DNA of 45,570 nucleotides. It comes from an uncultured Oscillospiraceae bacterium. GTDB lineage: Bacteria > Bacillota > Clostridia > Oscillospirales > Acutalibacteraceae. Made by a program: the position numbers and the translations under genes. Each line of letters begins with the position of its first letter. The first letter of the stretch is position 1. Positions 8,513 through 18,412 of this stretch are shown one piece after another. The notes below the pieces were generated by a model, which was given only the letters and a program-made list of their open reading frames with translations, made no database searches and had not been told where the DNA came from. The DNA is taken from the NCBI GenBank assembly GCA_949292425.1, contig CASEZK010000034.1, positions 1 through 45,570 of the forward strand, given 5' to 3'.

Positions 8513-8605
8513 GCGCGGCTGAGGCGAAAAAAAATTTTTTCGCCTCAGCCGGCAGGTTAAGGTCTTAACCTACCGGCTGAAAATATATAAAATTTTCAGC
8601 CGCGC
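8513..8605. repeat. Cloverleaf palindromic element A (four-way junction)
   Basis: Within 93 bases there are three consecutive hairpins closed by a GC-rich terminal stem. Arm 1 is a perfect palindrome, 8517-8550, with a 16-bp stem. Arm 2, 8551-8574, is an 11-bp stem with one mismatch. Arm 3, 8575-8601, is a 10-bp stem. The ends GCGC (8513-8516) and GCGC (8602-8605) pair, and an alternative pairing of GCGCGGCTG with CAGCCGCGC spans the whole element. It lies between V-ATPase subunits A and B and would be part of their mRNA. It has no long T-run, so it is not a typical terminator. A structurally matching element lies at 34345-34435. Confidence 0.8.
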
Positions 8606-8634
8606 CTTAGCATAAAAGGAGTGTAGTTAATCTC

Positions 8635-10041
8635 ATGATTATTGACTATTTAGGCGTAAAAGAAATCAATGGTTCTTTGATAGTGATTGATGGTGTTGAA
8701 AATGTTTCTTTTGAAGAAATTGTAGATATACGCCTTGAAACTGGTGAAGTGCGGCAAGGAAGAGTCGTTCAAATAGATGGAAAAAGAATAGTTGTGCAAG
8801 TTTTTGAAGGTACCAGAAACATTTCACTTGATAACACCAGAACCAGACTAACAGGTCGACCCATGGAAATGCCATTATCCCCTGAGATACTTGGCAGAGT
8901 TTTTGACGGAGCAGGTCGACCAATAGATGGTCTTGGAGAGATTTTTCCAGAAAAGCGAGTTAACATAAATGGAACACCTATCAATCCAGTTTCAAGGGAA
9001 TACCCTAGAAACTATATAAACACCGGCATTTCCTCCATAGATGTTTTAACAACCCTCATTAGAGGACAAAAACTTCCTATATTTTCAGGTTCCGGAATGA
9101 AACACAACGAACTGGCAATCCAAATAGCACGACAAGCGAAAATATCCGGCGCCGATAAAAATAATTTCGCTATAGTTTTTGCTGCCATGGGTGTAAAAAA
9201 CGATGTTGCCAATTATTTTAAGAAAAGTTTTGAGGAATCTGGTGTATTAGAGCGAGTAGTCATGTTTTTAAACCTTTCAAATGACCCTGTTATTGAGCGG
9301 ACCTTAACGCCCAGATGTGCTCTAACTACCGCCGAATACCTCGCTTTTGAGCTGGATATGCATATCCTCGTGATAATGACAGATATGACATCTTACGCTG
9401 AAGCTTTGCGTGAGTTCAGCTCATCTAAAGGCGAAATACCTGGCAGAAAAGGGTATCCTGGTTATTTATATTCCGACTTGGCTTCTTTGTATGAAAGGGC
9501 CGGAATGATAAAAGGTAAGCCGGGTTCGGTAACTCAAATACCGATTCTTACAATGCCAAACGACGACATTACTCACCCTGTGCCTGATTTGACAGGATAT
9601 ATCACTGAGGGGCAAATAGTCCTTGACCGCGCTCTCGAGTTTTCCGGAATCTACCCTAATGTGTCCATTTTACCGTCCCTTTCACGTTTGATGAAAGACG
9701 GCATAGGTGAAGGTTTTACTAGAGAAGACCATTCTGCTTTGGCTAACCAACTATTCGCTTGCTATGCCAAGGTCATGGAGGCTAGATCGCTCGCTTCTGT
9801 TATTGGTGAAGATGAACTTTCGCCAGAATATAAAAAGATCATGGAATTTGGTAAATCTTTTGAGTCTAAGTTTTTAAACCAGGGCATAAATGAAGACAGG
9901 ACTATCAAGCAAAGTTTAGATTTAGGTTGGCAGCTTCTATCCAAGTTGTCTAAAGAGGAACTCGATCGTATAGATCAAAAAATCCTCGATAAATATTATC
10001 ACGAGCAAAACGATGCAGAACAAGAAAAATCTAAAAAATAA
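8635..10041 (+). CDS. ntpB: V-type ATP synthase subunit B (non-catalytic)
   Basis: This 468-residue protein is the regulatory partner of subunit A in the hexameric head. It lacks a true P-loop: the corresponding stretch reads [11 protein letters not shown], as expected for B subunits. Conserved text includes [33 protein letters not shown] and the C-terminal [10 protein letters not shown]. The ATG at 8635 follows AAAGGAGTG with an unusually long spacing of about 13 bases and comes directly after the cloverleaf element, so its translation may be set differently from subunit A although the two are needed in equal amounts. Its C-terminal tail is charged. Confidence 0.97.
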   Translation: MIIDYLGVKEINGSLIVIDGVENVSFEEIVDIRLETGEVRQGRVVQIDGKRIVVQVFEGTRNISLDNTRTRLTGRPMEMPLSPEILGRVFDGAGRPIDGLGEIFPEKRVNINGTPINPVSREYPRNYINTGISSIDVLTTLIRGQKLPIFSGSGMKHNELAIQIARQAKISGADKNNFAIVFAAMGVKNDVANYFKKSFEESGVLERVVMFLNLSNDPVIERTLTPRCALTTAEYLAFELDMHILVIMTDMTSYAEALREFSSSKGEIPGRKGYPGYLYSDLASLYERAGMIKGKPGSVTQIPILTMPNDDITHPVPDLTGYITEGQIVLDRALEFSGIYPNVSILPSLSRLMKDGIGEGFTREDHSALANQLFACYAKVMEARSLASVIGEDELSPEYKKIMEFGKSFESKFLNQGINEDRTIKQSLDLGWQLLSKLSKEELDRIDQKILDKYYHEQNDAEQEKSKK

Positions 10042-10093
10042 CAGTTTTAAAGAACTTAAATTTGATATTAATGTTTGAATTCGAGGTGAAAAA

Positions 10094-10723
10094 ATGAGCA
10101 CACCCGTAGTCCCTACAAAGGGTAATTTAATATCTTTAAAAAAGTCATACGAGCTTTCTAAAGTTGGCTTTGAGCTAATGGATAAAAAACGAAATATTTT
10201 GATTAAGGAACTCATGGCACTTATAAAAAAGGCCAGCGAAGTCCAAAACAAAATAGATTTTACCTACAACCAAGCGTACAAAGCTTTGCAAAAAGCGAAT
10301 ATCACTCTTGGCATTTGCAAGGAAATTTCCGAAACCGTTCCTATAGACAACAGCTTAAAAGTATCTTACCGAAGCGTTATGGGCGTGGAAATTCCTATTG
10401 TCTCTATCGATGAAACTCAAAGAGTCGATTTCCCTTTCGGCATATATACTTCCAACTCTATGCTCGATGAAGCTTACAATAAATTTATTGAAGTAAAAAA
10501 ACTTAACGCAAATTTGTCCGAAATAGAAAATAGTATTTATAGGTTAGCCGATACCATAGGTAAAACACAGAAAAGAGCTAATTCACTTAAAAATATAGTA
10601 ATACCTAATTTTCAGCGAAATATCAAGTATATAAGCGATGCACTCGACGAAAAAGACCGCGAAGATTTCTCGAGATTGAAAGTTATAAAAAAAATAAAAG
10701 AAAATAAATTAAATACTCAATAG
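10094..10723 (+). CDS. ntpD: V-type ATP synthase subunit D (central stalk)
   Basis: This 209-residue, largely helical protein is the rotor axle inside the A3B3 head. The N-terminal VVPTKGNLISLKKSYELSKVGFELMDKKR segment is characteristic of subunit D, and long helices at both ends form the coiled coil. GAGGTG precedes the ATG. It is the last gene of the operon and is followed within ten bases by a terminator. Confidence 0.95.
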   Translation: MSTPVVPTKGNLISLKKSYELSKVGFELMDKKRNILIKELMALIKKASEVQNKIDFTYNQAYKALQKANITLGICKEISETVPIDNSLKVSYRSVMGVEIPIVSIDETQRVDFPFGIYTSNSMLDEAYNKFIEVKKLNANLSEIENSIYRLADTIGKTQKRANSLKNIVIPNFQRNIKYISDALDEKDREDFSRLKVIKKIKENKLNTQ

Positions 10724-10729
10724 CAATCA

Positions 10730-10768
10730 CGCACAAATCAGGATATATTCTCGTTTGTGCGTTTTTTT
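10730..10768 (+). terminator. Rho-independent terminator of the V-ATPase operon
   Basis: The inverted repeat CGCACAAA (10730-10737) / TTTGTGCG (10754-10761) is followed by seven T residues, directly downstream of subunit D. Confidence 0.9.
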
Positions 10769-10880
10769 GTGCACTTTACCATTATAGACAACACTTGCAA
10801 TCTAATGTAAACTTATAATGAGGTATGTATTTTATGTTCAAATAAAATGTTGATTCTTTTTATAGGAGATTTTTGATTTA

Positions 10881-11489
10881 ATGCGTTTTGATAAACATTT
10901 TTTCAAGAAACTACTGTTTGCATTCCTCGGTGTTGCATTCATGGGGTTTGGAACAGGCTTTAACGTGAGTACTGGTTTTGGGGCTGACCCTATATCGGTC
11001 CTTTTCGATGGGGTAGGCAAATGCTTTAACGTTTCACTCGGAACTGCAATAAATATCTTTACAGCGGCATTTTTCATTTTGATGTTGCTTTTCGGTCGCA
11101 AGTACATAAGTATAGGCACGATATTCGGGACTTTTCTTTTCGGCCCTTTTTCTGATTTAGCTTTCTATGTATATAAAAAATTAAGTTTAAATTTCCCGTT
11201 AAGGTTAATCTCTTGCGTTTGTGGGCTTTTAATGCTATATTTCGGAATAGCCCTTTTCATTACAGCAAATATCGGCCTTGATACCATAAATGGTGTGATA
11301 ATGATCTTAAAAGACAAAATCAAACTGGACTTTCGCGTTATTAAAGTATCGACAGACATACTTTCATTATTTATTGGGTTCTGCCTCGGTGGATCATTCG
11401 GTATAGTCAGCATTATCTCAGCAATTGTTGCAGGACCAATAATCCAAAAATTAAAAACTGTTTTATCTAGGGAAAGAGAGTGTATTTAA
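10881..11489 (+). CDS. YczE/YitT-like integral membrane protein
   Basis: This 202-residue protein has five or six hydrophobic segments and the FGADPISVLFDGV and IGLDTINGVIMILK repeats typical of the YczE/YyaS branch of the YitT membrane family. The substrate or role is not known for this family. It is the first gene of a run of ten same-strand genes dedicated mostly to nucleosides. The start ATG follows AGGAG by 12 bases. A TATAAT lies upstream at 10814-10819 but has no convincing -35 at the usual distance. Its stop is immediately followed by the ATG of the next gene, so the two are probably translated together. Confidence 0.75.
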   Translation: MRFDKHFFKKLLFAFLGVAFMGFGTGFNVSTGFGADPISVLFDGVGKCFNVSLGTAINIFTAAFFILMLLFGRKYISIGTIFGTFLFGPFSDLAFYVYKKLSLNFPLRLISCVCGLLMLYFGIALFITANIGLDTINGVIMILKDKIKLDFRVIKVSTDILSLFIGFCLGGSFGIVSIISAIVAGPIIQKLKTVLSRERECI

Positions 11490-12311
11490 ATGAAAAAAAT
11501 TTTATCTGTATTATTTACTTTCACCATTCTGGCAAATTTTAACTTTGCTTTTGCTTTAAGCTCAGAAAGAACACAGGCTGTTGAATATATGGACACAATG
11601 GCCAATATACCGTGGAAATCTGAATCCAATATTGAAAATGACAAAAAACAATATGGTGTAACTTACCAAAAAGGTAACGTTTACTATGGTATTCCTTATT
11701 CCCAAAATTTCAGATGTACTGATCTTTTAACTTTCTTATTTCTCATGAGGGGCGATTCTTACATAGGCAGACCTACCGGTAGTCATGTTTTCATTCACGG
11801 TTCTGACTGCTCCAGCGCTGTGTCTATGTCCTGGCAACAGCTAAACCAAAGCATACCGTTTTTGAGCACGTATCATATGATACCCACACTGGACAACGAA
11901 TTTATCGTAAAAGTCGGAAATTATGAAGTCCCAAATAACAGCAAAACTACAATCGAAGTTATTAACGCAAACAGCAAAGAAAAAATAATGGAAGCTTATT
12001 CTCTGTTACAACCCGGAGATGCCATCGTTACAAGAAGCTTAAAAAGCGGTCATGCAGCTTTGGTTAAAGAAAATGATGTAGAAAATTTTCAGGTTACAGT
12101 CATAGAACAATGTGGCGTAGATAAAAATGGAATATTACTAGGCAAAGACGGCAGAAGTTCTTGGAGGGATTCTAACGTTAAATCATACGATGAACTATGC
12201 GGTAAAAATTATATTCCTATCTCTACTCCAGTCTTAATCGCTTCTGACAAAAACAGCAGTACAGATACTGTCGATGCTTTAACTAACTCTGGCAGCAGTT
12301 TAGCCGCTTAA
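11490..12311 (+). CDS. Secreted NlpC/P60-like cysteine hydrolase (probable)
   Basis: This 273-residue protein starts with a clear signal peptide (basic MKK, hydrophobic core, cleavage likely after FAFA near residue 22). HGSDCSSAV places a candidate catalytic Cys107, and LQPGDAIVTRSLKSGHAAL places a candidate His188, the order and context of NlpC/P60 or CHAP-like peptidoglycan amidases. There is no recognisable wall-binding repeat; the C-terminus is a short Ser/Asn/Asp-rich tail. Its start directly abuts the stop of the YczE-like gene. Why a wall hydrolase sits inside a nucleoside operon is not evident. The family assignment is a motif-level judgement, and the substrate is unknown. Confidence 0.6.
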   Translation: MKKILSVLFTFTILANFNFAFALSSERTQAVEYMDTMANIPWKSESNIENDKKQYGVTYQKGNVYYGIPYSQNFRCTDLLTFLFLMRGDSYIGRPTGSHVFIHGSDCSSAVSMSWQQLNQSIPFLSTYHMIPTLDNEFIVKVGNYEVPNNSKTTIEVINANSKEKIMEAYSLLQPGDAIVTRSLKSGHAALVKENDVENFQVTVIEQCGVDKNGILLGKDGRSSWRDSNVKSYDELCGKNYIPISTPVLIASDKNSSTDTVDALTNSGSSLAA

Positions 12312-12351
12312 TAGCTAGCTCAAAATTATCTTTTATTCTGGGGGAAATTGT

Positions 12352-13065
12352 ATGGTTAAGTTGCCCACACCGCACATAGAAGCCACCCTAGGCGAAATAG
12401 AAAAAACTGTCATTATGCCTGGTGACCCACTGAGAGCCAAGTTTATTGCCAACAACTTTTTAGAAAATGTCAAATGCTTTAACACTGTGAGAAACATTTT
12501 AGGCTTTACCGGTACTTACAAAGGAAAAGCCGTTTCGGTTATGGCTTCCGGTATGGGCATGCCCTCCATGGGCATTTACTCCTACGAGCTTTTCAATTTT
12601 TATAACGTTGAAAATATTATTCGTATCGGCACTGCAGGCGCGCTGCATGATGACATTAAATTAATGGATTTGGTTTTTGCAGCAGGCGCTTGTACAGATT
12701 CAAATTACGCACAACAGTTTGGCTTAAATGGTTCATTTGCTCCCATTGCCAGCTTTAGTTTGTTGCAAAAAGCCTTTCAGATAGCTTCAGAAAACAAACT
12801 TAACGTAAAAGTCGGAAACGTTTTATCTACAGATGTATTTTATCACGATAACCAGCAAGCTATGCTTTCATGGAGAAAAATGGGCGTTTTGGCTGTAGAG
12901 ATGGAGGCGGCAGCTTTGTATATGAACGCTGCAAGGTCCCACAAAAACGCACTATGCCTATTGACGATTTCCGACCACATATTTAAAGATAATGAGTCGT
13001 TGACCGCGAAAGAGCGCCAAGAGAGTCTTGTACAAATGATAAAATTATCTTTAAAACTAGCTTAA
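12352..13065 (+). CDS. deoD: Purine nucleoside phosphorylase, DeoD type
   Basis: This enzyme splits purine (deoxy)nucleosides with phosphate to give the base and (deoxy)ribose-1-phosphate. The 237-residue protein has the length of the hexameric bacterial type. Recognised elements are TPHIEA with the ribose-binding His, the phosphate-binding GDPLRAKFIA, RIGTAGAL, the ribose-binding VEMEAAALY, and ISDH with the catalytic Asp plus the downstream Arg in KERQESL. The ATG follows GGGGGAAA. It is followed closely by the nucleoside-binding lipoprotein gene. Confidence 0.96.
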   Translation: MVKLPTPHIEATLGEIEKTVIMPGDPLRAKFIANNFLENVKCFNTVRNILGFTGTYKGKAVSVMASGMGMPSMGIYSYELFNFYNVENIIRIGTAGALHDDIKLMDLVFAAGACTDSNYAQQFGLNGSFAPIASFSLLQKAFQIASENKLNVKVGNVLSTDVFYHDNQQAMLSWRKMGVLAVEMEAAALYMNAARSHKNALCLLTISDHIFKDNESLTAKERQESLVQMIKLSLKLA

Positions 13066-13089
13066 ATTGATACCTTTACGGAGGAATTT

Positions 13090-14160
13090 GTGAAAAAATA
13101 TATTTACATTGTTACAACCTTAATTTTTATTTTGTCTTTCACCGCTTGTTCTTGGACAGGCCCTGAAAATATAAAAAATGATGGTGTTTTTAAAATCGCT
13201 ATGGCCCCAGATGTTGGAGGCATAAACGATCAGTCATTTAACCAATCTGCATGGGAAGGTTTGAAAAAGTTTAGCAAAGAGTCTGGTGCAGATATTTCCT
13301 ACGTCGAGTCTAGACAAGCTTCAGATTTTACACAAAATTTAGATAAACTTTCAGACGGTGACTACGACTTGATATTCGCTGTGGGCTTCTCTATGGCGGA
13401 CGCGCTTCTGGATACCGCTACATTAAACTTAGACAAAAACTATGCTATGGTCGATTTTTCCTATGGAAAAGATACCCCAAACAACGTAACCTGCATTATG
13501 TTTAAGGCCGAAGAAGCTGGATTTTTAGTGGGTTATATAGCAGGTCGTTTTTCTAAAACTAAGCATGTCGGCTTTGTAGGTGGAATGCATGGGTATATCA
13601 TTGACCAGTTCGAGTATGGCTTCAAGGCCGGTGTGCTGTTTGCCGCGAAAGAAATAAAACAAGATGTCATTGTAGATGTTCAATACGCTCAAAGCTTTAC
13701 GGATGCAGCAAAGGGCAAAGCTATAGCTACCAAAATGTACAATGACGGTTGCGACATAATATTCCATGCGTCAGGCGGCGTAGCTTACGGCATAGTGGAA
13801 GTAGCCAAAGAAAAAGGCAAATATGTCATAGGCGTGGACAGAGATCAATCTTACCTTGCACCAGACAATTTCTTGACATCTGCTTTAAAAAACGTGGGTA
13901 CAGCGGTTGAAATTACGTCTCAGAAAATTATGAACGGAGAGAAACTGGGTGGTACCACCCAAATGTACGGCGTAAAAAACGGTTGCTTGGGAATTCCGGA
14001 AAGGGCCCTTTTCCTTGATAAAAAAATATACGACGATGCATTAGACTTACTCTCACATATTGAAGATGGTAAGCTTCATATAGAAAATGTCACTTTAACA
14101 ATTCCCGACAGCGTTAAAACTTACGAAAAGTTCGCAACAGATTTAAATAAAAACTTTTAG
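13090..14160 (+). CDS. BmpA-family nucleoside-binding lipoprotein
   Basis: This is the extracellular solute-binding component of a nucleoside ABC importer (BmpA/PnrA/Med family). The 356-residue protein has a lipoprotein signal ending LSFTAC, with the acylated Cys at residue 20. Family text includes GGINDQSFNQSAWEGLKKF, FVGGMHGYIIDQFEYGF and GVDRDQSYLAP. The start is GTG at 13090 after GGAGGAA. The ATPase and two permeases follow directly, making a complete transporter. Confidence 0.93.
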   Translation: MKKYIYIVTTLIFILSFTACSWTGPENIKNDGVFKIAMAPDVGGINDQSFNQSAWEGLKKFSKESGADISYVESRQASDFTQNLDKLSDGDYDLIFAVGFSMADALLDTATLNLDKNYAMVDFSYGKDTPNNVTCIMFKAEEAGFLVGYIAGRFSKTKHVGFVGGMHGYIIDQFEYGFKAGVLFAAKEIKQDVIVDVQYAQSFTDAAKGKAIATKMYNDGCDIIFHASGGVAYGIVEVAKEKGKYVIGVDRDQSYLAPDNFLTSALKNVGTAVEITSQKIMNGEKLGGTTQMYGVKNGCLGIPERALFLDKKIYDDALDLLSHIEDGKLHIENVTLTIPDSVKTYEKFATDLNKNF

Positions 14161-14187
14161 CATGCATCATTTAGAGGAGGGTTGTTT

Positions 14188-15738
14188 TTGAAAAAAAGCA
14201 ATACAGATCTGGCCATACAAATGAAAAACATATGTAAAAATTTTGGCCCAATAAAGGCTTTGCAAAATGTTAACTTAAGCATAAAAAGAGGCAGTATCCA
14301 TGCACTTTTAGGCGAAAACGGTGCTGGAAAAACGACCCTTATGAACATCTTGTATGGCCTTTATAGCGCCGACTGTGGCGAAATACACATAAATGGCAAA
14401 AAAGTAGACATCAAAAACCCTTCTATTGCGATAGAAAACGGCATAGGAATGGTACATCAGCACTTTAAGCTTGTAGAAAAATTTACGGCAGCTGAAAATA
14501 TCATGCTCGGTAAGGAAGTCACAAATAAATTTGGTATTTTAGACATTAATAGATTCAGAGATTCTATATCTAAGATAATGAACCAATATGGCATAAAGGT
14601 GGATCTGGATGCCAAAATTGAAAACCTTTCTGTGGGTACGCAGCAACGTGTGGAAATTTTAAAGGCCTTGTACCGTGGAGCTGATATACTCATTCTAGAT
14701 GAACCAACAGCTGTTTTGACTTCTCAAGAAACTGAAGAGTTGGTGAAAACTTTACGCGATCTTGCAAGTACTGGAAAAACTGTCTTAATTATCACACACA
14801 AGCTTAAAGAAATTAAAGCGTCTTCCGATTTCTGTACTATTATCCGAAAAGGCGTTTGCATAGATACAGTCGACGTTAAAGGTTCTAGCGAAATTGAACT
14901 GGCAGAAAAAATGGTCGGTAGAAATGTTAACTTAGTAATAGAAAAAAATAAGGCTAATTTCGGTAAAATTACTTTTTCAATTTACGGCTTAAACGTACTA
15001 AAAGAAAACTCTAAAAGCTTGAAAGCTTTGAAAAACGTATCATTAAATATACGACAAGGTGAAATTTTAGGTATAGCAGGGGTGGACGGCAACGGTCAAA
15101 AAGAATTAGTCCATGCCATAACCGGCCTGTGCAAAGTGCAAAGCGGCACTATCAAAATTAATGGTAAAGAAATTCAAAATAAGAAAATTAAAGATATCAT
15201 AAAAAGCAAAGTTTCCGTCATACAAGAAGATAGGCTAAAAAACGCAGTAATCTTGGATTTATCTGTAGCGGAAAATTCTGTACTGGAAAAATTCAGTGAT
15301 CCGCCTTTTTCACAAAAAGGCATATTAAAGGAAAAAGAAATAAATAAATTTACAGATAAAATCATTCAGGAATATAATGTTTTTCCTGCAGGGTGCGGCA
15401 AAAGCGTTATAAGAAACCTTTCTAGTGGAAACCAGCAAAAAATAGTCATAGCTAGAGAAATAGCAAATAACCCTGATCTTTTGATCGCTGTTCAGCCTAC
15501 CAGAGGACTTGACATAGGCGCTATAGAATACGTACATAAGATTTTAATAGAACAGAGAGATAAAGGCAAAGCCATTTTATTGATCTCTCAAGAATTTGAC
15601 GAAATAATGAACCTTTCTGATACCATATCGGTGTTGTATAACGGTGAAATTGTTGGAACATTCTCGAAAGAAAATGCAGATGAAAATGAAATTGGATTAC
15701 TCATGGCGGGAGGTAGCAACAGTGAAAAAATTCATTAA
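14188..15738 (+). CDS. Nucleoside ABC transporter, tandem ATPase
   Basis: This 516-residue protein contains two ABC domains in the sugar/nucleoside (RbsA-like) arrangement. Domain 1 has Walker A GENGAGKTT, signature LSVGTQQRVE and Walker B LILDEPTAVL. Domain 2 has the usual degenerate Walker A GVDGNGQKE, signature LSSGNQQKIVIARE and LLIAVQPTRGLD. I chose the TTG at 14188, seven bases after AGGAGG, over the in-frame TTG at 14182, which lies against the ribosome binding site. The end overlaps the first permease by 17 bases, so the subunits are translationally coupled. Confidence 0.95.
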   Translation: MKKSNTDLAIQMKNICKNFGPIKALQNVNLSIKRGSIHALLGENGAGKTTLMNILYGLYSADCGEIHINGKKVDIKNPSIAIENGIGMVHQHFKLVEKFTAAENIMLGKEVTNKFGILDINRFRDSISKIMNQYGIKVDLDAKIENLSVGTQQRVEILKALYRGADILILDEPTAVLTSQETEELVKTLRDLASTGKTVLIITHKLKEIKASSDFCTIIRKGVCIDTVDVKGSSEIELAEKMVGRNVNLVIEKNKANFGKITFSIYGLNVLKENSKSLKALKNVSLNIRQGEILGIAGVDGNGQKELVHAITGLCKVQSGTIKINGKEIQNKKIKDIIKSKVSVIQEDRLKNAVILDLSVAENSVLEKFSDPPFSQKGILKEKEINKFTDKIIQEYNVFPAGCGKSVIRNLSSGNQQKIVIAREIANNPDLLIAVQPTRGLDIGAIEYVHKILIEQRDKGKAILLISQEFDEIMNLSDTISVLYNGEIVGTFSKENADENEIGLLMAGGSNSEKIH

Positions 15739-16849
15739 ATTTTTAAAAAGGCCCATCACCTCTACCATATTGGCTATATTGTGCGGATTCATCGTGTCTG
15801 GTGTTATTTTGGCTTTGGTCGGGTACAATCCTGTAAGCGCTTTTGTCTCCTTATTGAATGGCATATTCTCTAGACCAAAATATATATTTAAAGTCATAGA
15901 AAGAAGTACCCCCATCATCTTGACCGGCATCAGCGTAGCATTTTCATTTAAAGCCGGACTTTTCAACATAGGCGCAGAAGGTCAGTATATACTAGGCAGC
16001 ATCGCTGCTACTATTGTGGGCATTAGCTTTAACCTTCACCCTATTTTTCAAGTACCGCTTGTGGTTTTCTCTGGCGTTCTTGCCGGAGCTATTTGGGGTG
16101 TAATAACAGGTTTTTTAAAAGCAAAATTCGGCATTCACGAGGTTATACTTGGTATAATGCTGAACTGGATAGCTTTTCATATATGTAATTTTATCGTAAA
16201 TCATAACTTATATCACAAGCCAAACTCATCTAGAACATATTCCATCAACAGTTCTGGGTTTACAATGATTTTAAACACTTGGAAGAGGTCAAAGGATGGA
16301 ATTGAAGCATTAAGAAAAAACAAGTTGTTATCTGATATATTACTGAAAACTGACCTAAACATTGGGTTTATTGTAGCCGTTTTAGTAGCAATGGTCGTAT
16401 GGTTTATATTAAAGAAAACAACCCTTGGCTTCGCTGTTAGAGCTGTCGGACTTAACCCTTCCGCTGCCAAAATAGCCGGTATTGGCATAAAAAGAAACAT
16501 CACTTCTACCTTGGCCATTTCCGGAGCAATATCAGGGCTTGCTGCGGCCTTAGCTATAACAGGCACGTCGCCTCACGCATTATATCAGCTGGTAATGTTC
16601 GAAAATATAGGATTTAACGGTCTGTCAGTAGCTTTAATAGCCAACAGCTCTCCAATAGGATGTATTTTCTCCGGACTGTTTTTTAGCGGGTTGATATATG
16701 GGGGGAACAGCATTCAATCGGACTTAAACATACCATCTGAAGTAATTAGCATAACTATAGGATCTGTGCTGTTTTTCGTTGCACTAACGAAATGTCTACC
16801 CATGTTAATTGGTAAATTCTCTAAACGAGGTGAAAATCATGTCGAATAA
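15722..16849 (+). CDS. Nucleoside ABC transporter permease 1
   Basis: This 375-residue membrane protein belongs to the BPD-transp-2 family that pairs with BmpA-type binding proteins (NupB/YufP-like). It has about eight to ten hydrophobic segments and the family text FNIGAEGQYILGSIAA and the EAA-like LNPSAAKIAGIGIKRN loop that docks the ATPase. The GTG at 15722, seven bases after GGGAGGT, is the likely start; an in-frame ATG farther upstream would lie deep inside the ATPase gene. Both ends overlap neighbouring genes. Confidence 0.92.
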   Translation: MKKFIKFLKRPITSTILAILCGFIVSGVILALVGYNPVSAFVSLLNGIFSRPKYIFKVIERSTPIILTGISVAFSFKAGLFNIGAEGQYILGSIAATIVGISFNLHPIFQVPLVVFSGVLAGAIWGVITGFLKAKFGIHEVILGIMLNWIAFHICNFIVNHNLYHKPNSSRTYSINSSGFTMILNTWKRSKDGIEALRKNKLLSDILLKTDLNIGFIVAVLVAMVVWFILKKTTLGFAVRAVGLNPSAAKIAGIGIKRNITSTLAISGAISGLAAALAITGTSPHALYQLVMFENIGFNGLSVALIANSSPIGCIFSGLFFSGLIYGGNSIQSDLNIPSEVISITIGSVLFFVALTKCLPMLIGKFSKRGENHVE

Positions 16850-17723
16850 TATCTTATCCGTAATCTTGACAACCTTCATGTACTCTACACCATTGGTTCT
16901 AGCTTCTTTGGGCGGAGTAATATCAGAATGTTCAGGTGTGATAAACATCGGAATAGAAGGTATGATGTCGTTTGGAGCTTTCACCGGAGCCTGTGTAGGT
17001 TATTTTTCCGGTAATCCTTGGCTAGGCTTACTTGCAGGCGGTGGCGCCGGACTTATGATATCTTTTCTTCTCGCTATCGCTTCAGTTAGATTCATGGCTG
17101 ATCAAACTATTTCCGGAATCGCATTAAATTTAATTGGTCCAGGGTTATCTCTATTCTTGTGTAGAATATTTTTCGACGGCCAAACCACAAGCTATTCCGT
17201 GGAGCACAAGTTGCCTAAATTTTTTTCTACCATAGACATCACAACATTGTTAGCTCTAGTCGCGGTAGTAATGGTACATTTTGTGTTTTACAAAACCAAA
17301 TGGGGTTTAAGGTTGCGCGCAGTCGGTGAACACCCCGCCGCTGCCGACACTCTCGGTGTAAACGTGTATAAAATAAGATATGTTTGTGTGTCTTTGTCAG
17401 GTTTTTTATCAGGTTTAGCAGGTGCATGTATCACTCTTTCTGTAGTTTCTCAGTTCTCCCCTGCTACCATCTGCGGCCAAGGATTCATAGCACTCGCTGC
17501 GGTAATTTTCGGGAAATGGACGCCATTTGGCACATATAGCGCATGCTTATTGTTTGCCTTCGCACAAAGCTTAACTGTGCTTTTTGGTAGCTCAAATTTA
17601 ATACCTTCAGAAATTTTTAATACCATTCCATATATCCTCACAATAGTGGTACTGATATTTTTTGTAGGAAAGTCCGTTGCACCAAAAGCGGACGGCATTG
17701 CATATAGCAAAGAAACCAGATAA
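16839..17723 (+). CDS. Nucleoside ABC transporter permease 2
   Basis: This 294-residue membrane protein is the second permease (NupC/YufQ-like). It carries [16 protein letters not shown] and the cytoplasmic loop [19 protein letters not shown], which parallels the docking loop of permease 1. The ATG at 16839 follows CGAGGTG and overlaps the end of permease 1 by 11 bases. Multiple hydrophobic segments cover almost the whole length. Confidence 0.92.
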   Translation: MSNNILSVILTTFMYSTPLVLASLGGVISECSGVINIGIEGMMSFGAFTGACVGYFSGNPWLGLLAGGGAGLMISFLLAIASVRFMADQTISGIALNLIGPGLSLFLCRIFFDGQTTSYSVEHKLPKFFSTIDITTLLALVAVVMVHFVFYKTKWGLRLRAVGEHPAAADTLGVNVYKIRYVCVSLSGFLSGLAGACITLSVVSQFSPATICGQGFIALAAVIFGKWTPFGTYSACLLFAFAQSLTVLFGSSNLIPSEIFNTIPYILTIVVLIFFVGKSVAPKADGIAYSKETR

Positions 17724-17737
17724 AGGAGCTCAATGAT

Positions 17738-18397
17738 ATGAATATTTCGGAAATATTGAAACGGGTAGACCATACCTTACTATTACAAACTGCTACGTTC
17801 GATCAGATTCAAAACTTATGTGATGACGCCATGAAATACGGAACTGCTTCTGTATGTATACCTGCATCCTTTGTAAAAAGAGCTAAAAAATATACGAATG
17901 GTAATGTGCCAATTTGCACTGTTATAGGTTTTCCAACCGGGTACAGCTCAACCGAAGCTAAAGTTTTTGAAGCAAAAGATGCAATAAAAAATGGCGCGGA
18001 CGAAATTGATATGGTTATAAATTTATGCTATGTAAAGGAAAAACTTTTTAACCAGCAACTGATAGAGATCGAAAAAATAAAAGAAGTGTGCGGTAAAAAA
18101 ATTTTAAAAGTCATAGTGGAAACTTGCCTTCTAACTAAAGATGAAAAAGTTAAAATGTGCGAAATTGTCACATCTTCTGGGGCTGATTTTATAAAAACTT
18201 CCACCGGTTTTTCAAAAGCTGGCGCTACTTTCGAGGATGTCGAGCTCTTTTCAAAACATATAGGCAAAAATGTAAAAATAAAGGCAGCTGGAGGCATTTC
18301 AACTTTAGAGGATGCAGAAAAATTCATATCACTCGGCGCTGAACGGCTCGGTACCAGCAAAATAGTCGCAATTGCAAAAAAATTATCTTTAGCTTAA
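17738..18397 (+). CDS. deoC: Deoxyribose-phosphate aldolase
   Basis: This enzyme cleaves 2-deoxyribose-5-phosphate into acetaldehyde and glyceraldehyde-3-phosphate, sending deoxynucleoside sugar into glycolysis. The 219-residue protein shows the TIM-barrel motifs KVIVETCLL and DFIKTSTGF, in which Lys153 forms the Schiff base, and the phosphate-binding [23 protein letters not shown] precedes the ATG. It follows the permeases by 14 bases. The phosphopentomutase that should link the phosphorylases to this step is not in the window. Confidence 0.96.
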   Translation: MNISEILKRVDHTLLLQTATFDQIQNLCDDAMKYGTASVCIPASFVKRAKKYTNGNVPICTVIGFPTGYSSTEAKVFEAKDAIKNGADEIDMVINLCYVKEKLFNQQLIEIEKIKEVCGKKILKVIVETCLLTKDEKVKMCEIVTSSGADFIKTSTGFSKAGATFEDVELFSKHIGKNVKIKAAGGISTLEDAEKFISLGAERLGTSKIVAIAKKLSLA

Positions 18398-18412
18398 AAG
18401 GTTGTGATCTAT

